Assembly (NCBI GenBank): GCA_043777755.1
Contig: JAYWHK010000053.1
Location: forward strand, 1-13,188
Reading direction: 5' to 3'
From: CANHEE01 sp043777755
GTDB lineage: Bacteria; Bacteroidota; Bacteroidia; Chitinophagales; Saprospiraceae
DNA length: 13,188 bases
Below are positions 7,236 through 13,188 of the stretch, in pieces. Numbering within the stretch: the stretch's first letter is position 1; every line of letters starts with the position of its first letter. The notes beneath the pieces were generated by a model, which was not told where the DNA came from, searched no databases, and saw only the letters and a program-made list of their open reading frames with translations. The translations under genes and the position numbers were made by a program.

Positions 7236-8294
7236 TCAATCCAAAACCACTATTTTCCTTGTTTCATCTCCAATTTTAACAAAATATGAGCCTTTTTGTA
7301 AAGAAATATTAAGTTCATTTTTACCTTTTTGCAATGTATTTTGCTGAATCAATTTTCCATTAATGTCAAAAACAAAAGCATTTTCATCATTTTGTTCAAT
7401 ATTTTCAATAAATAAAGAATTTCCAGCAGCTAAGAGCGTCGGATAAATAGCAATGTCGTTTTTGACATCAGTACGTACACTTCTGATAGGCGAGTACTCT
7501 ATTTTACCATCATTGTCCACCATTTTTAAACGATAATAAGCAATTTTTGATTGAATTGGCGTATTTTTATCTTCAAAAATATAAGATTGCGATGTAATTC
7601 CAGAACCTTGTGCTTTTTGTTGAGCAATTTCAATAAAATCTCCATTTTTTTCTTTTTTCTCTATTACAAAATGGCTTGTATTGATTTCGCTTTCCGTTGT
7701 CCAATTGAGTGTCGGAACAGTATTGATGGTTTTAGCCTCAAAACGAGCAAGTCTAACAGGTAGCGGAATAAAAGCAGCTGATGAGCCAGTATAAATGAAA
7801 TCACCGCCCGTACCACCGCCCGTTGCAGCGTTGCCCGCATAATAGAATTTCACAGAAGCATTGCCAGCACTCGGTGCCGTCCATTGTATGACCCAATTTG
7901 TAGCACCGCTGATGGGCGTTTGTGGTGAACCATGTGTCAATCCAGAGAAACTAGCTGTTTCTCTGATTGTTGTTGGATTTTCTATAAATGTTCCAATATA
8001 AGCATTGCTATTATCTACCGCTGTAATTTGAAAGCCAGCACGTTGCATATCGCTATCTGTTATTTTTAAATTCATCGTATATGTAGTATTATGCGTATAA
8101 GATGTTGGCGCATTCGTAAGGGTAATAGAGCCGCCGTCAGTACCTCCGCCATGGCAATTGGAGCAAGTTCCGCCTGAGCCTGGCGAACCCGTTAAATTAT
8201 CATCGTAGCCTCCAGAATAACTTGAAAAGATAAAAATAGCGAAGAATCCTATGAATAGGTATTTAAGAAAAGTACTTTTTGATTTTTTTAACAT
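7236..8294 (-). CDS. T9SS-secreted protein with choice-of-anchor-V/Reeler-like domain and CxxCH motif
   Basis: 352 aa, with a good ATG at 8294. Residues 1-28 are a signal peptide (KKSKST, then a hydrophobic stretch). Residues about 30-175 hold GSPGSGGTCSNCHGGG followed by a beta-sandwich with TYTMNLKITD and AGFQITAVD, the pattern of choice-of-anchor-V/Reeler-like domains. C44, C47 and H48 form a CxxCH motif that could bind heme c after export. Known members often carry it, but heme attachment is not proven here. Residues about 178-272 match the fibronectin-like linker common in T9SS proteins (LNWTTESEINTSHFVIEK, YYRLKMVDNDG). Residues about 280-352 are a type A sorting domain ending RKIVVLD. 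It is the last gene of a co-directional minus-strand group, 37 bases after the DUF4231 gene, and is followed by a strong terminator. The ligand is unknown, and a surface or extracellular location is inferred. Confidence 0.88.
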   Translation of the reverse strand: MLKKSKSTFLKYLFIGFFAIFIFSSYSGGYDDNLTGSPGSGGTCSNCHGGGTDGGSITLTNAPTSYTHNTTYTMNLKITDSDMQRAGFQITAVDNSNAYIGTFIENPTTIRETASFSGLTHGSPQTPISGATNWVIQWTAPSAGNASVKFYYAGNAATGGGTGGDFIYTGSSAAFIPLPVRLARFEAKTINTVPTLNWTTESEINTSHFVIEKKEKNGDFIEIAQQKAQGSGITSQSYIFEDKNTPIQSKIAYYRLKMVDNDGKIEYSPIRSVRTDVKNDIAIYPTLLAAGNSLFIENIEQNDENAFVFDINGKLIQQNTLQKGKNELNISLQKGSYFVKIGDETRKIVVLD

Positions 8295-8331
8295 TGTATA
8301 TAAATTTTTGATTGTGAAAATAGGATTTTAT

Positions 8332-8772
8332 TTACTTCTCTTTTCCATTGGCTTTTACATTTGCAAGCCAAAGTGCATTTTCATTTGACAAAATATTTTC
8401 TACGTTACTTACAAAATTTCGGAACGCATCGACTTCTGTTAAACCAAAATAAGAGCCACTTTCAGTATCAAAAAGGGCTTTTTCTCGAGTCAGACTATTC
8501 AGCGTATTTCGATAAGTAATCCAGTTGTCTTGGTATTTGTAAAGTGAAAGTACACCTTCACAAAAGGCAATCACAACGCCTAAAACGCCAATGAGGATTT
8601 TGAAAAAAGGAGCTTCATCGCTGACAAAACCTGTCAGAAATGGAATGGAAACAGCACAAATCAAACTCAAAACCCGAAGGAATCGGTAGCGGTTTTGGTT
8701 GCTTTCTGCTTTTTTACTCAACCAATCACGTTGGTCTTCGTAGCGGTTTTTGATGTAATCGTTGGTATTCAT
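8332..8772 (-). CDS. DUF4231/SLATT-type two-transmembrane protein
   Basis: 146 aa, ATG at 8772. The N-terminus, NDYIKNRYEDQRDWLSKKA (residues 4-22), and the C-terminal part around WITYRNTLNSLTREKALF (from about residue 84) match the DUF4231 pattern as I know it. Between them are two hydrophobic helices at about 31-50 and 56-78, separated by a short charged turn. DUF4231 belongs to the SLATT superfamily, whose members are predicted membrane effectors in nucleotide-signal-linked conflict systems. Here no nucleotidyltransferase, SLOG sensor or nuclease is adjacent, so an immune role is not supported and a house-keeping membrane function is equally possible. The neighbours are a lipoprotein gene upstream (83 bases, containing a palindromic repeat) and a T9SS gene downstream (37 bases). 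No separate promoter is visible, so co-transcription is likely. Confidence 0.78.
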   Translation of the reverse strand: MNTNDYIKNRYEDQRDWLSKKAESNQNRYRFLRVLSLICAVSIPFLTGFVSDEAPFFKILIGVLGVVIAFCEGVLSLYKYQDNWITYRNTLNSLTREKALFDTESGSYFGLTEVDAFRNFVSNVENILSNENALWLANVKANGKEK

Positions 8773-8796
8773 TGTATTTGGTATTTTTTTAGAACA

Positions 8797-8853
8797 GTAG
8801 TCGGAAGCTCCAGCTTGCGATAATTAACTCTGCCAAGCTGGAGCTTGGCGGTA
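8797..8853. repeat. Palindromic intergenic repeat, full hairpin copy
   Basis: The left half-site contains AAGCTCCAGCTTG (8805-8817) and the right half-site contains its 13-base reverse complement (8834-8846), separated by 16 bases. The outer ends read GTA and TAC. The left 23 bases (8797-8819) recur at 12397-12419 with one mismatch. It lies between two minus-strand genes, ending beside the stop codon of the lipoprotein gene, and could act as an intercistronic RNA hairpin. Confidence 0.8.
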
Positions 8854-8854
8854 C

Positions 8855-9214
8855 TTACAGTTTTTTTAAAGTCAAAAGTTCAATTTCATTGCGTAAGTTC
8901 TTCATTTTCAGTACTAAATGCTCAGAACTTAGCTTTTCAATTTCAACCATTTTGTCCAATTTTTTATTCAAAGTGTCAATTGTAATAAAGAATTTTCCGT
9001 CTATTCGATACATTCCACGCTCCATGTAATTATCAGTTGCTTTGTACTGATAGGAGCCATCTGCACCCAAATCCATCAAGATATTGGCAAAATTAGCATT
9101 GATTTCAACGCCATTGACCGTAGCACTTTCACCTTGCCACTGCCCAACAATATTTTTTGGCAAACAAGACGCAAAAGAAAATAAAAGGAATAAAAAAAGT
9201 ATTTTTTTCAGCAT
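8855..9214 (-). CDS. Small lipocalin-like lipoprotein
   Basis: The chosen start is the ATG at 9214, giving 119 aa. The longer frame to 9220 would need a TTG codon. Residues 1-16 are a signal peptide with two lysines and a Leu/Phe-rich core. C17 in FASC is the likely lipidation site for signal peptidase II. The mature part has GQWQG (about residues 24-28), LGADGSYQYKATDN and GKFFITIDT, a pattern seen in small Bacteroidota lipocalin-like or META-like lipoproteins that form a short beta barrel. The substrate is unknown. No acidic lipoprotein export signal is seen after the cysteine, so inner- or outer-leaflet location is uncertain. It is the first gene of the minus-strand group, with a possible promoter about 245 bases upstream. 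Confidence 0.75.
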   Translation of the reverse strand: MLKKILFLFLLFSFASCLPKNIVGQWQGESATVNGVEINANFANILMDLGADGSYQYKATDNYMERGMYRIDGKFFITIDTLNKKLDKMVEIEKLSSEHLVLKMKNLRNEIELLTLKKL

Positions 9215-9278
9215 AATCAATATTTTGGTAGCTTTTGTTGCTTAAGTAATAAAATCAATGACAGTATGTAGCCTATAG

Positions 9279-9328
9279 AAATAGCCGCTACTTTTTCACG
9301 ATGATTAGGGAAAAAGTAGCGACTATTT
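9279..9328. repeat. Long inverted repeat in divergent intergenic region
   Basis: Arms 9279-9297 and 9310-9328 pair over 19 positions with one mismatch, around a 12-base loop. On the plus strand the stem is followed by TTTTAATC. On the minus strand there is no T run. No plus-strand gene lies upstream, so it is not an obvious terminator. It would fall inside the leader of the minus-strand lipoprotein transcript. Confidence 0.75.
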
Positions 9329-9460
9329 TAATCTAACTACCTTATTACTTACGAGAAAAAATATAACTTAGATTTATTTTAAATGCTAATAAAATGTTAA
9401 TATTCGGAATATAAAATTACAAAATAAAGGATAATTTTACAAAACCTTACAATTATATTA

Positions 9461-9489
9461 CAAATGTACAAAAAATATGAACTAAACAA
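9461..9489 (-). promoter_or_regulatory. Possible promoter of the minus-strand lipoprotein group
   Basis: Read on the minus strand, TTG (9489-9487), an 18-base spacer and TACATTTG (9468-9461) match the Bacteroidota consensus. The start would be near 9455, giving a leader of about 240 bases that contains the inverted repeat at 9279-9328. The surrounding DNA is very AT-rich, so a chance match is possible. Confidence 0.45.
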
Positions 9490-9551
9490 CTCTAAATCAA
9501 TATGATTTTTTGTACAAAATAAAAAATAAAATTCTTCATTCCAAAAAAGCA

Positions 9552-9579
9552 TTGATAAAAGTAGTTTTGTCTATCTTTG
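9552..9579 (+). promoter_or_regulatory. kdsA promoter
   Basis: TTG at 9552-9554, a 17-base spacer and TATCTTTGCA from 9572 form a full Bacteroidota-type promoter. The predicted start near 9585 leaves a leader of about 47 bases before the ATG at 9632. This is the clearest promoter in the window. Confidence 0.75.
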
Positions 9580-9631
9580 CAGCTGAAATTTCAATATCTT
9601 AATATCTAAATAACCAATATCCATTGTGTAT

Positions 9632-10459
9632 ATGAACACCAATCAAGTCCTTTATAATATACCAAAAATCAAACATTTAGACAGTGGTAACTTCTTTCTT
9701 ATCGCTGGACCTTGCGCCATCGAAGGCGAAGAAATGGCTTTTGCCATTGCCGAAAAAGTCAGCCGTATTTGTGATGATTTAAAAATTCCTTACATTTTCA
9801 AAGGTTCTTACCGCAAAGCAAACCGTTCTCGTGGCGATTCTTTTACGGGTATTGGCGACGAAAAAGCATTGTCCATTTTGAAAAAAATTGGAGAACACTT
9901 TGATTTGCCCGTTACTACGGACATTCATACGGACGAAGAAGCGGCTTTGGCAGCGGCGTATGTCGATATTTTACAAATTCCAGCGTTTTTGTGCCGTCAG
10001 ACGAGTTTGCTCGAGGCAGCTGCCAAAACGGGCAAAATTGTGAATGTGAAAAAAGGACAATTCGTCAGTGCAGAAGCGATGAAACACGCACAAGATAAAA
10101 TACAAAACACTGACAACCAGAATGTTATATTGACGGAACGAGGAACAATGTTTGGTTATCAAGATATGATTGTAGATTATCGTGGAATCCCGCAGATGCA
10201 GGCTTTTGGCGCAACCGTCGTGTTGGATTGTACACATTCTTTGCAACAACCCAATCAGGCAATTGGCGTAACGGGTGGTCGTCCTGCGATGATTGAAACG
10301 ATTGCAAAAGCTGGTATCGCTGTTGGCGTTGATGGGCTTTTCATCGAAACACACCAAAATCCAAGCGAAGCAAAATCCGATGGCGCAAATATGTTGCCCT
10401 TAGAAAAATTAGAAGGATTACTGGAAAAGTTGGTGAGAATTAGAAAAGCGGTAGGTTAG
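9632..10459 (+). CDS. kdsA: 3-deoxy-8-phosphooctulonate (KDO-8-P) synthase, metal-dependent type
   Basis: 275 aa from the ATG at 9632. A GTG six bases earlier is less likely. The enzyme condenses phosphoenolpyruvate with arabinose-5-phosphate to give KDO-8-phosphate, for the lipid A inner core, in the cytoplasm. Family motifs are clear: FLIAGPCAIEGEE, FKGSYRKANRS, TDIHTDEEA, QIPAFLCRQT, NVKKGQF and TERGTMFGY. The four metal ligands known from the Aquifex enzyme (Cys11, His185, Glu222, Asp233) correspond to C28, H202, E239 and D250, with identical spacing. This is therefore the class II metal-dependent form, not the metal-free E. coli form, which has Asn in place of the Cys. Length is normal and no defect is seen. 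Other KDO genes are not in the window. It has its own promoter and stands directly upstream of a histidine kinase gene. Confidence 0.97.
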   Translation: MNTNQVLYNIPKIKHLDSGNFFLIAGPCAIEGEEMAFAIAEKVSRICDDLKIPYIFKGSYRKANRSRGDSFTGIGDEKALSILKKIGEHFDLPVTTDIHTDEEAALAAAYVDILQIPAFLCRQTSLLEAAAKTGKIVNVKKGQFVSAEAMKHAQDKIQNTDNQNVILTERGTMFGYQDMIVDYRGIPQMQAFGATVVLDCTHSLQQPNQAIGVTGGRPAMIETIAKAGIAVGVDGLFIETHQNPSEAKSDGANMLPLEKLEGLLEKLVRIRKAVG

Positions 10460-10515
10460 TCGTAAGTCAATAAGTCACTTGACGTGATGTGTAGGAGTCG
10501 TAAGTCAATAAGTCA
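10458..10515 (+). repeat. Tandem 20-base direct repeat after kdsA
   Basis: AGTCGTAAGTCAATAAGTCA occurs at 10458-10477 and again, identical, at 10496-10515, a period of 38 bases. The first copy begins inside the kdsA stop codon (TAG, 10457-10459). Each copy is itself built of a GTCRTAAGTCAATAAGTC-like motif. No function is evident. Confidence 0.85.
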
Positions 10516-10529
10516 TAAACTCTTCTTGA

Positions 10530-10564
10530 TTTAATTATTCATTATTCATTTTTAATTATTCATT
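10530..10564 (+). repeat. AT-rich direct repeat before histidine kinase gene
   Basis: TTTAATTATTCATT at 10530-10543 repeats at 10551-10564, with a further ATTCATT between. The second copy ends three bases before the ATG at 10568, where a ribosome-binding site would be expected. Such low-complexity stretches are common between Bacteroidota genes. Confidence 0.75.
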
Positions 10565-10567
10565 TTT

Positions 10568-11554
10568 ATGAAAATAAACCTTCGAGTACTTTCAAATATC
10601 GTCATTATCTATATGCTGTGTGCGTTTGCATGGTGGAGTGCTTTATTGTATCTAAAAAATAAAGATGCTTATCAGGCAAAAATGGAGTACATGAGGTTGG
10701 TATTGATTGCGCAAGGAACAGTTAAAGACGAAGCAGCATTTGCAACTTTTCCTGATTTTTTAGCCTTGAAAAAAAAATATGAACGCCAAGAATGGATGAT
10801 TTTGGGAGAAGCGTCGCTGTTTATTTTTAGCTTAATTTTTGGAATTTGGCTTATCAATCGTGGACATAAAGTGGAAGTTACTGCCGAACAACAAACCAAA
10901 AATTTCCTCCTTTCCATTACGCACGAACTCAAATCTCCGCTGGCATCTATTCGACTTTCATTGGAAACGATGCTCAAACGGGATTTGCCAAAAGATTCTC
11001 GGGATATGCTCAGTCGAAATGCCATCAAAGAAACGGATAGACTAACAGATTTGGTCAAAGACCTTCTTTTGGCAGCAAAAGTAGAGGCTTTTTACCAACC
11101 TTTTTTAGAAGATATTGATGTTCAAGAGTTGATGAGCGATATTATACACGACTTTGAAGATAGAAATACTGGTGTTTTAGTTGATTTTGAAAGTCCAAAC
11201 CACGCTATTGTCCTCAAAGGTGACAGACAAGGATTGAGTTCCGCTTTTGAGAATTTGCTTGGAAATGCGCACAAATACTCTTTTGAAGATGTCAAAATCA
11301 ATGTCATGTTGGCTGAAAAGGACAACAAGGTTCTCCTCTCTTTTGCTGACCAAGGCATTGGGATTCCTGATGATGAAAAGAAAAAAATCTTTGAAAAATT
11401 CTACCGTGTTGGCAACGAAGATACCCGAAAAGCTAAAGGTACAGGATTGGGCTTGTACATCGTGAACGAAATCATCAAAGCGCATCAAGGTAAGATTACG
11501 GTCAGTAGCAATATGCCAAAAGGAAGTGTTTTTAAAGTGATTTTACCCAAATAA
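10568..11554 (+). CDS. Membrane-bound sensor histidine kinase (orphan)
   Basis: 328 aa, ATG at 10568. Two transmembrane helices (about 9-28 and 77-97) flank a short periplasmic loop of about 48 residues, the likely sensing part. The HisKA domain has H119 in ITHELKSPLASI as the phospho-accepting histidine. The HATPase domain shows the N-box (ENLLGNAHKYS, N233), G1 (DQGIGIP, 261-267), F-box (IFEKFYRV) and G2 (GTGLGLYIV, 291-299). All catalytic motifs are intact, so it should autophosphorylate with ATP and pass phosphate to a response regulator. No response regulator gene is adjacent and there is no HAMP or PAS domain. No own promoter is evident in the 108-base gap after kdsA, so transcription may come partly from the kdsA promoter. 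The signal is unknown. Confidence 0.93.
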   Translation: MKINLRVLSNIVIIYMLCAFAWWSALLYLKNKDAYQAKMEYMRLVLIAQGTVKDEAAFATFPDFLALKKKYERQEWMILGEASLFIFSLIFGIWLINRGHKVEVTAEQQTKNFLLSITHELKSPLASIRLSLETMLKRDLPKDSRDMLSRNAIKETDRLTDLVKDLLLAAKVEAFYQPFLEDIDVQELMSDIIHDFEDRNTGVLVDFESPNHAIVLKGDRQGLSSAFENLLGNAHKYSFEDVKINVMLAEKDNKVLLSFADQGIGIPDDEKKKIFEKFYRVGNEDTRKAKGTGLGLYIVNEIIKAHQGKITVSSNMPKGSVFKVILPK

Positions 11555-11580
11555 AAACCTTAAAGTGAAAAAATTAATCG

Positions 11581-11588
11581 TAGCTTTG
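11581..11588 (+). promoter_or_regulatory. Possible -7 box upstream of seven-helix protein gene
   Basis: TAGCTTTGCG fits TAnnTTTG and lies 17 bases before the ATG at 11606, giving a very short leader. The expected TTG box upstream is not evident, so support is partial. Confidence 0.4.
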
Positions 11589-11605
11589 CGCTTTATTTTG
11601 ATGTT

Positions 11606-12400
11606 ATGCCACAGTACATTTTTACCCTTGATTTTTTGACAAAAACAATATTGCTGTTGGTAGTAGTGCAAGGTTTGTTTGTGAGTATTTTTTCGTGGTT
11701 GCAAAAAACAGAAACAAAAACAGCCCGATTCTTATTTAGTTCTTTGATTTCGGCTGTTTCGATTACGTTGCTGAACGATTTATTACAAAAATTCAATGTT
11801 TTTGAAAAAAATCCCAAATGGCTATTTTTACCCATTTTCTATACGATGTGGTTTGGTCCATTGCTATTTTTTTATGTAAAAGCGGCGTTATACCCTTCGT
11901 TTCGGCTACATTTCAAAGATATTAAGCATTTTTTATTGCCTTGGGCGCAGTTCTTTTTTTTTACCATTATGTTTTTTTATCCTTTTGAAAAAAAACAAGC
12001 GTATTGGTTAAACGATTACAGTGTTTTTTATGGAACTTTTGCCTATCCGATTTATTTGTTTAGTTTTACGATATACACTTATTTTTCGTATCGTTTCATC
12101 AAACATAAAATCAAGGCTTTACACCGAACAAAATCCGATGAAAAGGAAAATCACCGCATCAATCGTTTGCGACAAGTCGTGAAAGGCTGGTATATTTTGC
12201 TACTTATCAACAGTAGTTTTATTGTATTGAATTTTTTGAACCAACATTTTTTTCATTCTTCGCTTCACAACAATCGTTTGTATTCTTTCCTGAGCGATAT
12301 GTCCTTTGTGGCGATGGTGGTTTGGTTGGCAGCTTATGGTTATTACAAAGTAGCCAAAGGTTTGGGTTTATGGGATTTTTTAAAAGAAAAAGTAATGTAG
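11606..12400 (+). CDS. Seven-helix membrane protein resembling AraC-type sensor module without HTH
   Basis: 264 aa, ATG at 11606. Hydrophobic segments lie at about 14-32, 42-60, 75-95, 108-127, 141-163, 194-212 and 228-248. Between segments 5 and 6 is a basic, polar stretch (KHKIKALHRTKSDEKENHRINRLRQ). The part FGPLLFFYVKAALYPSFRLHFKDIKHFL (residues 83-110) resembles the membrane half of Bacteroidota regulators, in which such helices are followed by an AraC-type DNA-binding domain. Here the chain ends 16 residues after the last helix, so no DNA-binding or kinase domain is present. Read-through of the stop would add only 19 codons without HTH features. The stop codon (12398-12400) lies inside a copy of the palindromic repeat. 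The role is unknown: a lone receptor or a truncated regulator are both possible. Confidence 0.7.
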   Translation: MPQYIFTLDFLTKTILLLVVVQGLFVSIFSWLQKTETKTARFLFSSLISAVSITLLNDLLQKFNVFEKNPKWLFLPIFYTMWFGPLLFFYVKAALYPSFRLHFKDIKHFLLPWAQFFFFTIMFFYPFEKKQAYWLNDYSVFYGTFAYPIYLFSFTIYTYFSYRFIKHKIKALHRTKSDEKENHRINRLRQVVKGWYILLLINSSFIVLNFLNQHFFHSSLHNNRLYSFLSDMSFVAMVVWLAAYGYYKVAKGLGLWDFLKEKVM

Positions 12401-12419
12401 GCGGAAGCTCCAGCTTGCG
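12397..12419 (+). repeat. Palindromic repeat, half copy
   Basis: This 23-base stretch matches 8797-8819 with one mismatch (G at 12401, T at 8801) and shares 18 identical bases, CGGAAGCTCCAGCTTGCG. The right half-site seen at 8834-8853 is absent here. It overlaps the TAG stop of the seven-helix gene and lies 31 bases before the LOG gene start. Confidence 0.8.
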
Positions 12420-12449
12420 TCAAAATCAATATAGAAGAAAAAATATTTT

Positions 12450-13037
12450 ATGAAAAGTAAATACAAAATTGCCGTTTATTGTGCATCAAGTCCGAAGATA
12501 GACCCTGTTTTTTTTGAAAAAACAGCTGAATTGACAACTATTTTGGTGAAAAATGGTTTTCATGTGAACTTTGGTGGCGGTTCAAAAGGTTTGATGGGGC
12601 AAGTTGCCGATACGGTTTTGGCAGAAGGTGGAGAAATTACGGGCATCATCCCAGAATTTATGAAAGCCGTAGAATGGGACCACAAAGGTGTCAAGAATTT
12701 TATCGTTACGGAAACGATGGCGGAGCGAAAAACCATTTTGTATGCCGATACCGATGCAATAATTGCCTTGCCTGGCGGTTGTGGCACATTAGAGGAGTTG
12801 ATGGAAGTCATCACGCTTAAACGTTTGGGACTTTACACGAAACCGATTTTGATTTTGAATACAAAAAACTATTATGCACCACTTCGTGAAATGTTAGAAC
12901 GCTGCGTAGAAGAGAATTTTATGGGTAAACAACACCTTGATATGTGGACTTTTATTGACGAACCTTCCGAGTTTATGGCTGCTTTTGAAAATGCTGCAAG
13001 CTGGGACGAAGGCGCAATAAATTTTGCAGTAGCGTAA
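12450..13037 (+). CDS. LOG-family (TIGR00730) nucleoside 5'-monophosphate phosphoribohydrolase
   Basis: 195 aa, ATG at 12450, preceded by a purine-rich GAAGAAAAAA. Rossmann-like fold with the family signatures: IAVYCASS (residues 7-14), FGGGSKGLMG (41-50), MAERKTILYADTDA (90-103, with R93 and K94) and PGGCGTLEE (108-116). In characterised LOG proteins the last two motifs bind the phosphate and carry the catalytic Arg and Glu. The reaction is hydrolysis of cytokinin riboside 5'-monophosphate or other nucleoside monophosphates to free base and ribose-5-phosphate, in the cytoplasm. The substrate in this organism is not known. The first motif usually reads GGGxxGLMG, as here, while the Cys at 111 is less usual than Tyr or Phe. 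Length is normal for short LOG proteins. The enzyme was formerly often mis-named lysine decarboxylase. Confidence 0.93.
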   Translation: MKSKYKIAVYCASSPKIDPVFFEKTAELTTILVKNGFHVNFGGGSKGLMGQVADTVLAEGGEITGIIPEFMKAVEWDHKGVKNFIVTETMAERKTILYADTDAIIALPGGCGTLEELMEVITLKRLGLYTKPILILNTKNYYAPLREMLERCVEENFMGKQHLDMWTFIDEPSEFMAAFENAASWDEGAINFAVA

Positions 13038-13110
13038 GGGAGATTTATACTGTAACGCATTTGGTTTTACCCTTAAAACGAAAATATAGTAAAGCTACAG
13101 CACTTTGTCA

Positions 13111-13150
13111 TCTTCAACCGTCAAGGTTGAAGAACCAGATAAAAGGTTCT
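13111..13150. repeat. Two overlapping hairpins downstream of LOG gene
   Basis: A perfect 9-bp stem (13111-13119 with 13125-13133, loop GTCAA) shares bases with a second 6-bp stem, AGAACC (13131-13136) with GGTTCT (13145-13150). The two share three bases, so the RNA cannot form both completely. There is no T run directly after either stem, so this is not a standard terminator. The remaining bases to 13188 show no gene. Confidence 0.6.
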
Positions 13151-13188
13151 CTCTAAGATTGTACTCTTTTTGCAAACACTTAGTTCGA

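Larger units (their letters stand above)
9215..9631. other. Divergent intergenic region
   Basis: This 417-base gap separates the minus-strand lipoprotein group from kdsA. It holds the inverted repeat at 9279-9328, a possible minus-strand promoter at 9461-9489 and the kdsA promoter at 9552-9579. The rest is AT-rich, and I see no ORF of coding character or further structured element in it. Confidence 0.7.

Noticed and set aside
9215..9220. TTG start extending the lipoprotein by two codons
   Set aside because: The ATG at 9214 gives a compact signal peptide beginning MLKK, and TTG starts are rare.
9626..9631. GTG start for kdsA two codons earlier
   Set aside because: An ATG follows at 9632, and the extension adds only two residues outside the conserved domain.
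10125..10307. Minus-strand frames opposite kdsA
   Set aside because: They overlap a strongly conserved enzyme gene and show no protein-like motifs.
8332..13037. SLATT protein plus LOG protein as a SLOG/SLATT defence pair
   Set aside because: The LOG gene is about 3.7 kb away on the other strand and has canonical phosphoribohydrolase motifs. There is no shared operon or conserved linkage visible.

Overview
The window looks like a chromosomal piece of a Bacteroidota bacterium, probably a gliding or adhesive Saprospiria/Cytophagia-type organism. Four things point there. Two proteins end in type IX secretion (T9SS) C-terminal sorting domains. The first of these is built of SprB/HYR/Ig-like modules. 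Promoters fit the Bacteroidota consensus TTG-N17/18-TAnnTTTG, with identical TATCTTTG boxes at 6679, 6961 and 9572. Shine-Dalgarno signals are weak and the DNA is AT-rich. The species cannot be named from the sequence alone.

Layout. (1) Positions 1-6498, plus strand: the 3' part of a giant T9SS-exported modular surface protein whose start lies outside the window. It carries near-identical internal duplications, a run of HYR/Ig-like modules, a dockerin-like pair, a cohesin-like domain and a sorting domain. (2) Positions 6499-7235 are a dense intergenic region. It holds a strong terminator, a perfect 44-bp palindrome, a candidate structured non-coding RNA with its own promoter and terminator, an unlisted 44-codon small membrane-protein gene, and a terminator shared with the convergent gene. 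(3) Positions 7236-9214, minus strand: three co-directional genes, read from right to left. These are a small lipocalin-like lipoprotein, a DUF4231/SLATT two-transmembrane protein, and a T9SS protein with a CxxCH choice-of-anchor-V-type domain. (4) Positions 9215-9631 are a divergent promoter region. (5) Positions 9632-13037, plus strand: kdsA (metal-dependent type), an orphan sensor histidine kinase, a seven-helix membrane protein resembling the sensor half of AraC-type regulators but without a DNA-binding domain, and a LOG-family phosphoribohydrolase.

How the genes relate. There is no obvious single pathway. KdsA feeds lipopolysaccharide core synthesis. The T9SS proteins and the lipoprotein are cell-envelope components. 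The kinase and the seven-helix protein look like membrane sensors without adjacent output partners. LOG is a nucleotide-salvage type enzyme.

The intergenic spaces are rich in palindromes and short repeats. These include a 23-nt repeat present at 8797 and 12397, where the second copy contains the stop codon of the upstream gene. The most interesting elements are the candidate structured RNA at about 6691-6945, the adjacent small ORF, and the stand-alone SLATT protein. No complete new multi-gene system can be defended from the sequence alone.
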